From assembly GCA_022749755.1 (NCBI GenBank), contig CM040440.1, forward strand, positions 8,605,269 to 8,669,268: a DNA stretch of 64,000 nt, written 5' to 3'. The notes under the pieces are model-generated. The model worked only from the letters and a program-made list of their open reading frames with translations, searched no databases and had not been told where the DNA came from. Numbering within the stretch: the first letter of the stretch is position 1; each line of letters starts with the position of its first letter. The DNA is from Azadirachta indica (taxonomy: Eukaryota; Streptophyta; Magnoliopsida; Sapindales; Meliaceae). A program made the translations under genes and the position numbers. This document shows, in pieces, positions 11,275 to 22,095 of the stretch.

Positions 11275-12045
11275 TTAGTAATGAGAAAATAGACAATTGG
11301 AAAAATTAAAAAAGATAAAAAAGAAACAAAGAACTCCAGCAGTAGTGAATGATTATTGGTCTGAATACACTCTTGTTCTGTTAATCGAATTTGTCCCATT
11401 GTAATCATTTTCTGTCAGCATGTTAATGAAGACAACTGACAGCTTTTGAGGTTACAAGCTTACTGTTATGAGCTATTGCCTCTATCTGTCCCGCGGATAT
11501 CGGGCTCCAGCCCAAGTTATACCAACTGCGCCTTCTATTTCTTAATACATCCCGTTTCTCTTTTAACGCCATACATGGCACCTTTTTTTTTAATATACTT
11601 TAAAATAATGTTAATATAAACTCGACACGCAAATAATAAATTAATTTTAATTTGACATTATCAACTTTAGTTAAAAAATCAACCATCATAATTATCATCT
11701 AATCCTACAAAATTTTTAAAATAATTATTATAATAAACAAAGTTTTGGGTAATCAAATTTTTAGTTTATTTAACCACCCAAATTAGGCACATGCCCTCCA
11801 CGTGTTCGAGCCCTATAAAAGGCTCCTCTCACTAAAGTGTGGGATATTTTCTAATTATATGTGAAAGTATTTTCATATGGTATATGTTTAAATTTTGATG
11901 TGAGCTACACCAGCATATATTTATGTTTTCAACGTTAGTAGATTTATATGTAATAAAAAAAAAACTTTAATTCATTTAATTATTTGGTGGGGTAAGTAAG
12001 TTGAAGATGATTATCATTGTTCTTGTTCCTGGCCTCGACAATCGT
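11275..12045. repeat. Duplicated CYP93 downstream flank (paralogous to 328-740)
   Basis: Stepwise identity with 328-740 can be followed over most of the length: the GACAACTGACAGC block, the CATTATCAAC..ATCAACCATC..CACCTAATCCTAC block, the AATTATTA..CAAAG.TTTG.GTAAT block and the final TTTGGTGGGGTAAGTA..TTCCTGGCCTC block. The main difference is about 190 extra bases at 11768-11962. The duplicated unit therefore ran from the P450 3' end to the promoter of the next gene. Confidence 0.75.
11768..11962 (+). mobile_element. Possible SINE insertion
   Basis: About 190 bases are present here but absent from the otherwise homologous flank at 328-740. The segment has a pol III B-box-like motif (GTGTTCGAGCCC, near 11801-11812) near its 5' side and ends in an A-rich tail (near 11953-11962), the structure of a tRNA-derived SINE. 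Flanks TTTATTTAA and TTCATTTAA could be a decayed target duplication. The box A is not convincing. Confidence 0.45.
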
Positions 12046-12133
12046 GGGACGACCCACCAACAACAAAAATATATAAATATAAAATAAATAAAATAAAATA
12101 AACCCAGAGCCGGAACTGGATATGGGATGAGGT

Positions 12134-12270
12134 GGCACGTGTGACCCGGAGCCACCACGTCAGAGACTCATAAGCCGTTTTATTCTCCGCCCATAGTTTG
12201 TTTTCTGTTTAAACTGAAAGCAACTTCTCTCTGTCTCTCTCTTTCTCTCCTCTTGCCTTCTATATAATAA
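12134..12270 (+). promoter_or_regulatory. Promoter of the ABHD18-type gene (G-box, ACGT element, TATA)
   Basis: GGCACGTGTG with a perfect CACGTG core lies at 12134-12143, followed by CCACGTCA at about 12154-12161, then TATATAATAA at 12261-12270. The leader is rich in CT. G-box/ABRE-like cores are bound by bZIP and bHLH factors and often give light or abscisic-acid responses. The response of this gene is inferred only. Confidence 0.5.
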
Positions 12271-12627
12271 CCTGTTCGGATCTGCCTCGACTCTCTCTCA
12301 ATCAATTCCTTTCTATCTTTTTGGGTTCGCGCAATTTTCTTTATCTTCACACTTTCCTTCTCTTTTCTTTCACTTGTTCACCTTTTCAGCATCCAAACTC
12401 CATTTCTATTGAATGCTCATTCGTTGGATCTGATTTTTTTCTTATATTCTTTGTTGAAGTTTTGTATTTTTTTTTCATTAATAAGATTTTGAGTTTTAAT
12501 TTTTTTTAAAAATTCGATTTTTTTTTGAATAATCTCATTTGCGTGCCTCTTAAATCTATCAAATTTGTAATAAAGATCGAAGTTTTAATCGATTTTTGTT
12601 GTTCAAGCTTGTGGGGTTGTTTCCAAG

Positions 12628-15600
12628 ATGGTGACGGTGAATCTGGGAATGCTTCACTATGTAATAGATCACATATATGGTGCATTTATGTACAGAACAA
12701 AGATAAGCCCGCCATTTTTTTCAAGAGGGTGGGGCGGCACGAAGCTTGAGCTTTTGGAGAGAATGATCAAGCAATTGTTTCCGGAAGTTGTGGGCCAAAA
12801 CTGGCCTCCAAGCTTGATTCAGCCAATTTGGAGAACGGTTTGGGAGACTAGAACTGCTGTTTTGAGAGAAGGTATATTTAGAACTCCCTGTGATGAGCAG
12901 TTGATGAGTGCATTGCCTCCTGAAAGTCACAATGCAAGGGTTGCTTTTCTTGCGCCAAAATGTGTGCCGCCCCAGAAGATGGCCTGTGTAGTTCATCTTG
13001 CAGGTATCCCCACCGTATATCTTTTTCGTTTCAACGTGAATGTAGAATTGGGTTCTCAAATTTTTTTTGATGGATTGAAACGCTAGGTAATTGAAATGTC
13101 CAGTATTTCTAGTATAATTTTGTAATTGAATTGTACAGTATTTCTAGTATAATTTTTCGATCATTTAGTCGAGAATTTGATTAGGTGTTTCTTTTTTGTT
13201 TATATTTTATTAAATTATAGCCGTCCTCATGTGTCGGGTTTTAAGTTGGTTGAATTCTGGATTTTATTGAACCATTGGCATTGAAGGATTATAGGGGTGA
13301 GCGTTTTCACATACAGCTTCCAAAATAAGTTGGTTGATTTTGGCTGCTTTATATGCATTGAATGTATACTAGTTGTGGTGTTTAAATGATGAGCGCTTAG
13401 CCTCTTTTGTTGATAGTTGGATTTTAGACTGACTGGACTTTTGTTCTGTCTGGTAAAAGTTTGAAATTCTATTTCATTTTGTCAATTGGGTTTGTTTGAT
13501 GTGAAGAACTCCAACTGTGGTTTATATTTATTCAATTGGCCAGGTATTCTTGTTTGCTGATTAAATGTAAAAGGCTTCAGGTTCAGCATAATTTATCCCA
13601 TTCTAAAGGATTTTAAACATTCCATCTTTCTTCCTTCATTTATGTCTACTGGATATTTAGTTGGTGTTATGCTTGCATACTCATTGAAGTGTAACACTTA
13701 GGACTACATGACAGCTATATTTTGAAACCATATTAAAATCTTTTTCAATTTCCTAGTCTGAGTGTTTTGTATGATTGTGTGGTTCTCTGAAAATTGGGTC
13801 ATTTATAGGGTTGTATATACATCTTTTGTGAAGTTTGCATGGGATTTTGCTTGTTAGCTGTGTGAAAGATCAATTCTAGTTTTATTGATTAAAAACATAT
13901 TATATCACCTAACTTTTCTGTTGAGTGTGTCTCATATATTATGTTGTAAAATATCCTACCGGCCTGACCAGATTCTGAGTTACTTAAGCAAAATCCCATT
14001 GAAAGTTACTTCCTGTATAGTACAGGTTTTATTCTCATGTTTGATCCTTCCACTCTTAAACTTCAGTTGTGATTTGTGGTCTGTGGCAATTGGGAGATTA
14101 ATTTCTCGGTTTTGGAGTATAGTGATAGATATTTATGACTTCCAAATTATTTCACTGTATGCCTAACTTGATTATATATCCCATTGAAATTAGAATTGTA
14201 TTACAAGGTCCTTAGTATGCTTTGGAGGGTAGGATTCTATATATGTTGATTGAAAATTACTTTTTAGGTGACTTTGTCAATCAGTATTCATATCTTTGGA
14301 TTATAGTTGTAATCTTTCTTTGCAGGCACCGGAGACCATACATTTGAAAGGAGACTGCGTCTTGGCGGACCATTGTTGAAGGACAACATTGCAACCATCG
14401 TTCTTGAGAGGTTAGGATTACTCCTAGAAGCTGAAATTTAAGTTTCTATGTTATTACGTCATTCTAGTTATCAGATTTTGATTCAAGGTAAAAATGTAAT
14501 TGTAGCCCATTCTATGGTCAAAGACGGCCTTTGCTGCAGCGCGGTGCAAAATTATTGTGTGTTAGTGACTTGCTTTTACTAGGAAGAGCAACCATTGAAG
14601 AGGCACGTAGTCTATTGCATTGGTTAGACTCGGAGGCAGGGTTTGGCAAGATGGGTGTTTGTGGACTTAGCATGGGTAAGAACAATTGCACTTTTGTATT
14701 TTTACTTCTTCCACCTTAGCATATGTAAGCATTTCTCCTAAGATGAAGTCAGAGGTTGTTAGAAATGAACATACGATTTTGTCAACTTGTTTTAGTTCAG
14801 CATGGAGAAAGGTTTTTCCTTCTTTTTTTTTTTTTTTGAAACTGAAAATGTCCAATCTTGAGATGGGTTACACTCTTGTACAATCTATCTCATTTACTTC
14901 TTCAAATTTTTAATTCTTCATAATCTAGGAGGAGTACATGCTGCAATGGTTGGATCACTGCACCCTACCCCTGTCGCAACCTTGCCTTTTCTCTCCCCAC
15001 ACTCTGCTGTTGTGGCATTCTGTGAGGGAATATTAAAGTATGGCACTGCATGGGAGGCACTGAGAGAGGATCTTGCAGCGCAGAAGGCTGCAATGACTCT
15101 CGAGGAGGTCAGAGAACGAATGCGGAATGTACTGTCTCTCACAGATGTCACGCGTTTTCCGATCCCAAAAAACCCAAATGCTGTAATTTTTGTTGCTGCA
15201 ACTGTAAGTGCCATATTCGATTTTCACCACATAGATGTCACTTCAAAATTGACTATTAGTATTCTTCCTTTGTTTTTCTTTATTTTTCATTTTATTTTAT
15301 TTTTGAGTTGGCAACAAGTGAAATTCGCACCAATCGCATGATAGCTCTGAACCAACAAGTCAACTGCACCCAATTTATTTTTGATCCTATGATCTTAATC
15401 CATTAAAGTAGATAAGCTTTTTATGCCTTCAACAATGGGAAGCTATACATAGTTATGCAGAAAAGATATAAGAAGTTTTTTACCCAAAAAAATATGGGAA
15501 GTTGACTACTGCAACCTTAGTTTGTCTAACTTGGTTTTTTCTCTTAGAACCAAAGTCCTAAACTATGATAAGGTATGGATTTGTGTTTTGTTTTTGATTC

Positions 15601-16327
15601 TGTTGTGAGAAAGGAAAGAATTGAGGGTCCATTGCTTTTTCAGGAATAGAGGGGATAGCAACCTTTATCTTTTCATTCATTTCTGTTGATGGACTAAGTT
15701 TATGGTTTTTATTATCATTTCTCCCCTTTGAGAATGGTGTGAGAACTGATGCTATCTCCGTCTCAAACCCCAGTAATGGCTATAATTAAAATTCATGATT
15801 CTATGAAATAGTAGGCTTCTCAACTCCACTTGCAGAATGATTCCTCCATATAAGCCTGCAAAATCAAATCCATTGGAACGATTTTGGTAGATGATGCTGC
15901 CATTTGACCTTATACACTGATTAACCATGAGGTTTTTAGGATGATCCATTTTGATGTTTAACGTATGGTTGTTTGTGAAAGGTACTTGGTTCTTGCATTT
16001 TCCTGGAACATCACATTCTAAGGACATATACGTAGTGCCCCCATGTCATCACCTGGTGCCTTCTACGTTTGTTGTTCATGGTTTTCAAATGTCCTCATGC
16101 CTAACTTACTCTTAACCATCAATTTCTTTTGTTGTAATTATGCGTTTCAGGATGATGGATACATACCAAAACACTCTGTGCTGGAGCTCCAGAAAGCATG
16201 GCCAGGTTCAGAAGTGAGATGGGTCACAGGTGGACACGTCTCTTCCTTCCTTCTCCACAACGGTGAGTTCCGTAGAGCAATTGTTGATGGCCTTAACAGA
16301 TTACAATGGAAGGAGTCTCCACAATGA
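12628..16327 (+). CDS. Alpha/beta hydrolase, ABHD18 family (DUF2048)
   Basis: Five exons (12628-13003, 14326-14410, 14506-14675, 14929-15203, 16151-16327) join in frame through GT..AG introns to 360 residues ending KESPQ. The start has the family N-terminus MVTVNLGMLHYVIDHIYGAF. The nucleophile elbow GLSMGG (serine near residue 209) is split by the exon 3/4 junction. TDDGYIP near residues 302-308 supplies the likely acid and GGHVSSF near 331-337 the histidine, so the serine hydrolase triad looks complete. Animal ABHD18 has recently been connected with mitochondrial cardiolipin deacylation. I know of no established plant role, so substrate and location are open. I see no clear signal peptide. 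It is transcribed in the same direction as the P450 array but has its own promoter. Confidence 0.88.
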
Positions 16328-16831
16328 CAGGCTTCACATGTGAAGGAAACACTATTATTCACCTGAGTAATCTTCTTCCCACTAATTCTCACTATAACTT
16401 GTACAATGGATTGTAGCTGATATGAGAAAAACCCCTTGAAGAAACAGTGGGCGTTGTGTGAATATTTAACTTCTCTTTTGAAAAATGTACATGACTTCAA
16501 CATCATTATATATAACAAGTAGCGCGGTGAAAGTTCATTCCTTATCATTTGAAGAACTTGGTTGTGTCCCTTCTTCTTTATTTTCTCCCCCGCAGAGATA
16601 GAGATTAAGAATTGTAGGGTATCTCGAGCACCTATTATATTGCATTGTCTCCAATCCTCTGCTCCGCAAACTCCCCTTGAAGTTCATCTACGTTTTATTG
16701 GATTATAGACAATCGATTGCAATGCTAAGTTGATTAAATGAAAGGGTATTGATAATGTGGTAAATTATTGATTCTACTAAATACTAAGATAAACATATGG
16801 TTAAAATAAATAAATAAATAAATAAATAAAA
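16328..16831. other. 3' flank of the hydrolase gene
   Basis: Contains the likely 3' UTR and a short (AAAT)n microsatellite at about 16805-16830, which abuts the left end of the Mutator-like element. No gene seen. Confidence 0.5.
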
Positions 16832-16860
16832 GAAAATTTTTAACAATAAGCACTGTGGAC
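16832..16860 (+). repeat. MULE terminal inverted repeat, left
   Basis: Outer bases pair with 27730-27756 read on the opposite strand: GAAAATTTT(T/C)AACAATAA(G/C)CACTGT. A related sequence, GGAAAATTTTCAACAGTAA, also occurs inside at 19783-19801. Confidence 0.7.
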
Positions 16861-17429
16861 TTAAAATTTTCTAAAATCACTACTATTAATTAAATATTTC
16901 AAAAGTGACCAACTCATAATTTAGTGGACAATTGCTCTTATGATCATTTGTAACAAAAGTCAAAATTTCCCAAATCGATTTCAAAGTTACTTAAACCCTA
17001 ATTTTCTTTTCTTATGTGCATGAAACCCACATCATAATCGAAATTTTAATCGGCGATCATTGAATCGACTGCGTAAGAGTGGAAAAGATTTACGTTGATG
17101 GCGACAAACTCGAGTTAATTTCCGATAACTAACTTAAGGTAGCAATAATATGACAATGAGGTACGAATTTTGTCAATTTTATTCGCATTTGATGTAGATT
17201 TATGGATGATTTTGCATGAATTAGCATGAGTAAGGGCTTTCTATTCATTAATTGTTAAGAATTCGTCCAAAAAAAGAGAAATTTTATGTGTTCTTGGTGA
17301 CAAATGAAGTGACAGTAGTTTCGATTATGATCTGGTCAGTGATTTCTATTTATTATGTGATCAAAAATTAGTGTAGAATACATGAAAATTGTGTGTTGTT
17401 GATAAAAATTGTGTGCTATTGGTGATTGA

Positions 17430-17800
17430 GTTAGATCGGGGAACTATTCAATAGTTTCAATCATACATGTATGTCCTCGAATGTATAACTAACGTGCTCG
17501 AAACTGTAAAATTATGTGATTGAAAGTAAAATTTTCTACATATGCGAAATTATAGCTTCGAGCACGTCACTTACACATTTGGGTGAGTGTAGTTTCGAGC
17601 ATGTATATTTATAAAGTTTGCTCATAGTTTTCATCACATCTTTTTGTTTAAGGTTTTTTCCTGATTACGTTAATAGTTTCGATCAACACCCATAACTGGT
17701 ACAATTTCAATCATGTTCATGTTAGACACTCGTATTTGGATGTACAGTTTCGATTACATTATCCATAGACTTTCAAGCATGTATTGATTATCAGAATATG
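17430..17800. repeat. Subterminal degenerate short repeats (TCGAGCA type)
   Basis: Variants of GTTTCGAGCATG / CGTGCTCGAAACT recur every 40-60 bases on both strands. The same motif family recurs at 22110-22240 and 27095-27270, and I did not notice it outside the element. Such arrays are usual next to MULE ends and may bind the transposase. Confidence 0.55.
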
Positions 17801-18229
17801 ATCGAAGCTAGAGTTTTAATTTTTCCAAAACCTACTGTTTGTTGTTGTTTAATGTTTTATTTTTTTTGAAATTTTTGTTTATGTTTTATTACTTACATAT
17901 GTTATTCTTCCTTTTTTTTTTTGGGACCAAATGAAAATGGTTATTACCGTGACAATTGAGTTAAAAATTTCGAAGGTCGAACATTTTTTGGCTGTTATGA
18001 CCTCACTGTCGGAAAAACGAGTGTTGAAGGTAGTGTGAAAGAAGCTTAGGCCCACCTAACTTGTTGTTTAGATAAACATGTTTAGGTCATCTGTTGGACC
18101 TAAAAGAGGTTTTGTTTTCAAGCAACCTTATGCATAATATGCTGCTGCACGAGGTGGTAACAGAGGGAGCAAAGAAGGAGATGTGGTTTCTAGTGAGGGG
18201 GAGGGGGCAGTACTATACGTTTCTCGTAC

Positions 18230-18850
18230 ATTGAGTTCGGGTTGATTACTGGGTTGACTTTCGGGCTATATCCGAGTGATACAGGATGGTTTACGAGGTT
18301 AAGGGACATATACTTCAGTGGGGAGGTGAGTATGGAATTGAAGGATTTAGAGAAAGTATACAAGACAATCGAATGCAGACTGATTGATGATTTGGATGTA
18401 GTTAAGTTGTCATTGTATGTATTGATGGACCTATTTTTATTTGGGCGGAGCAGTGGTATCACATGGATATGTGGATACTATAGATGGTGGATAACTTGGA
18501 GCAATTCAACCAATTTCCCTGGAGGTTGGTTTTATAAACATACATCTTTTGTTTGTTGAGTAAGGTGATGGCTCGACAGTTGCCCACTTACAAAGTTAAA
18601 CAAGCTTAAAAGTGGAAGAAAGAGTTAAAGCACGTCAACCATTACAACTTTTGTGGGTTTTTATTCGCTTTCTAGGTACTTAAAGTGCACTTTAATATTA
18701 ATTTTTATTTTATTTCAATTATACCCTATATAATATTGTTAAAATAATAAAACTTTTATTTTCATGTAAATTTGGATGTATGAGGACATCTTTACCATTG
18801 GATCAGAGTTGGGTGGACATACCAACTTCTGCCTTCCTCGTATTTTGAGG
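18230..18850 (+). pseudogene. DUF1985-domain relic of the MULE cargo gene
   Basis: From about 18236 the frame reads ITGLTFGLYPSDTG, then RLRDIYFSGE, LEDLEKVYK-like and DDLDVVKLSLYVLMDLFLFGR, which is the DUF1985 pattern. After an interruption the pattern YEDIFTIGSELGG..LPRILRW continues at about 18778-18850. DUF1985 is found almost only in plant transposon-derived proteins that also carry a Ulp1-like cysteine protease domain. No protease domain, start codon or intact frame is visible, so this is a fossil. Confidence 0.7.
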
Positions 18851-20184
18851 TGGTCGTGATAAGAAAGAATGTCCTTAACAAGGACCTTAAGTTGTACATT
18901 TTTAATGATAGCTCTGAACAATTTATTAGTATATTGTCTTTAATGTTATTTAATTATTTAACGTTAATGTGTTGTATTTTATAATAACATTTGTTATTTT
19001 GATGTTGACTAGTCCTCACTTGTGATCCGTACAATGCAAGCCTCTCCAACAGAGTGTACATTGCCTTGCGGTCGTACTTTGCAATCCCAAGCAACATTTG
19101 GTGGTGAGTATGCCGGTATTATTCTCCTGAACATATGGACAATATAAGCTTGCTTGTCGTTGTAGTCGCTGAGGACACCAACAATAAGCCTCGAATACTA
19201 TTCCTATACGATTTTTCTTAGAAAGAGGCGATGAGCGATGAGGACAACGCCCATGATTTATTACCGCCTACTCCTTTGAGTCTGAAGAAGAGTAGAAAAA
19301 AGGTAAATTACTTGAACAAATTCACTGGGATAACGAAAGTTAAACAATTTTACATCACCTATTGTATGCTTATCTAATAATCTGAACTTTGTTTTGGCAA
19401 CATGCACGCCCTTTGTATCTGAGGAGGTTTCTGAATGTGATGACCCTCATTACTCTCTAACAGACCATTAAACATTTCCCAGGGTCTCGCAGGTGGACCG
19501 CGACGACCCTTCACCCTGTGCGAGGTCCTAGGACCATCAAATCATTATTTGGACATTAGCTAGAAGATTCGTGCTCTCATTACGAATTTCCTAGCCTTCA
19601 TACATAAGCAGGATGAGATGTGGCACAAGCATGAGACTTATTACGTCGATAGGAGGAGTTGTTGCAGTGACAGGATCAAACTTTGACAATTTTGGTCAAG
19701 GAGTTAGGTTGTCAGTCTGGATCAGAGTTGGCATAGGATCCACAGTGTGATTTTAGTTTTTTTTGCTGGTTTGTTTGTACGGGGAAAATTTTCAACAGTA
19801 ATTTTGTTATTTGCATAAATGATTGTATTATTCACATTGATGCATTGTTCATAGGGTGCTTAGGGCCCCAAACGATGTTATTTGCATAATTGCATTGTTA
19901 TTGAGGTTGTTTGGATGCAAATAAGGTGTTTGAGGCCTCGATGTGTGTACATATAATGATATGAGTTTTATTCAATAGTTGTTGTTTTTTGTGAATGTTC
20001 AGTTTACAGGGAAAACTCTGCCTAATTTTTTTGTCATATTTCGTACTGAATATCGTTCTATGTGTTCACTGATGTTGCAGGTTGATGATGCAGGTGGAGA
20101 TGTAGTGTGTGCATGGTTGAGGTGTTTGTGGCTGCTAATATTAGTCGATCACTTCCTTCGGCGCCTAAAAAAAGTAACGTTAGT

Positions 20185-21628
20185 TGATACGGGCGGGAGT
20201 ACAAGCTAGGCAAGTCCCAACAGACCCTGTATACGAATGTTATACGTTGTTGCAAAACAAGTAATATAGGGTGAGTAGAGTATCGTTCCCACGAAAAGTA
20301 TTAATCAATTAAGTACCGAAGGTATTTTTTTAAAATTTATTTTAAGAACTGAAAATGATTTGATATGAAATTAAAAAAAATTCAAATAATTACTATCTAA
20401 TACAGACAATCGAAAAGGAAAATTCCAGTGAGACTAATATTTAGGGCTAATGCTTTAAATCAATTTACTCACACCTAATTTTTTAAATTGTATTATTCTG
20501 ATTAATACCGATGTTGCTAGTATGACTACTTTATCCTATTTGACTGTCTCTCTCAAGATCAATCGAATCTATTTCGCTATATATGTAAATACGAATAAAC
20601 GAAAATGCATTACATGCGGTAGTAATCACTAAATCTACTATATAAACCATATTAATACATCTATATTTAATATGTTATTTATGGTTTTTACCACACGATC
20701 TAAATACAATTAATATTTCTCAATATTCATTTGTCCATGGATGAATTAATTAATGGTCAGTTAATTAATCCCGTTAAGTTCATGATAAACAACAATATAG
20801 GTATATTAATAAAAAATAACACTAAAATTAGAACATCAATGTTTTCAAAAGATTAAACCATTACTCTAAATATTAAATTTAGCCAATTATAAAAAAGAGT
20901 TCACAACAAACATTCATAAGTTCAATCATCAATAACATGCTCAAATATTTATTTCTAACTAAATTTAATACAATGAAATAAGATTAGACTATACAGAAAA
21001 ACTAAGATAGAGGGCTTTTCTTCAGGAGTTTCTTTATTGTTTGCTTTCCAATTTACTCTCTTCCTTTAGCTTCCCTTCTTTTCTTTTCCTCAAAACTATT
21101 CCCTTTCCAAAAGTGGCTACTCTCTTCCCTAACCTCTTAAAATAAATAACATAAGTTTTCCCAAATCAAACAGTTTAAAAATCATCTACGAGCCCAAATT
21201 TATCCATAGAAAACATCTAAAATGAGACCAACGAGCATGAAGGCACCAAAACGGCGTTGTGGCACGAGGGGACTAGCATGGCTGGTGTGGTTGCACCACC
21301 AGATAACACAGTCGTGCCATCTATTCTGTCCCAGGGCAAAGGGCTTGGCGCGATCGTGCCATCAATTCTGTCTTGGGTAGAATTTATGGCTTTTTCAACT
21401 TTTCAATGTTGGCATTTAGGTCCCTAATGCATTGCACTTTGAGCCTATGAACATCTCGTAATTTAGTTCTCGAATATCTTTCTTTTTTAGCCGAATTTAC
21501 CTTGGATGACCAATTTTCTCATTTTCTGCACAAAATCTTAAAACACATCAAATACTAATAAAATTTGAGGATTAAATAAACAACTCAAGTGTAAAAGTGA
21601 ATGATAAGAGCATGTTACGCACTTATCA
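20185..21628 (-). repeat. LTR of the truncated gypsy-type element (1444 bp)
   Basis: Bounded by TGATACGGGCGGG and GTTACGCACTTATCA. It contains the ATCGTTCCCACGA-type segment near 20282 that recurs in many plant LTRs of this kind. Only one copy is present, so the boundaries rest on the terminal TGATA/TATCA and the adjacent polypurine tract. Confidence 0.6.
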
Positions 21629-22095
21629 AACACCCCCACACTTGAGTGTTTGCTTATCTTCAAGCAAATCAAACCAACATGAAAAGAGATAGGAGAAAAT
21701 TTATTATAAAATCACATTTGAGATTAATTAAAAATTGAGCAAAATTTTTGTCAAAGCATAATCAAGCCTCAAAGATCAAGTCACAAAAAACTTCAAAATG
21801 CAGTCATCTTGTATGAATTGCCACTTATGCTTGATTGTCCTTCAATTTAGATTAGATTATGCTCACAATTAAGCTCAATTTAAATACTTAGGGAACTCCA
21901 TATGCTTAGTCTTCAAGTCATTCCCCATTAATAGATTAGGACACTACATTAAAGATCTTTAGAACTTGTAAGGCGTATAATGATAGGCCAAGGTTAAGGT
22001 AGGGAACTTTGGATTCTTTAAGTGAGGTTCTAGCACCCTAATTACCTTAATCATCCTCAAACTTTTCCTTCAATCTATTGTTTTGAGAAGCACTG
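20185..22095 (-). mobile_element. Truncated gypsy-type retroelement (3' LTR plus non-coding internal part)
   Basis: 20185-21628 has LTR-like ends (TGATAC.. left, ..CTTATCA right; TGATA on both strands). Immediately right lies AACACCCCCACACTTGAG, which on the minus strand is a purine-rich tract (AAGTGTGGGGGTG) as found just before the 3' LTR of many plant gypsy elements. The element is therefore oriented on -. About 470 bases of non-coding internal sequence follow, then MULE sequence resumes near 22095. No 5' LTR, gag or pol is left. Confidence 0.6.

Noticed and set aside
13885..14166. ORF within the first intron of the ABHD18 gene
   Set aside because: Lies wholly between well-supported splice sites and has no family match.
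17430..17800. CRISPR-like repeat array
   Set aside because: Repeats are degenerate, on both strands and part of a eukaryotic MULE; no spacers of uniform length.
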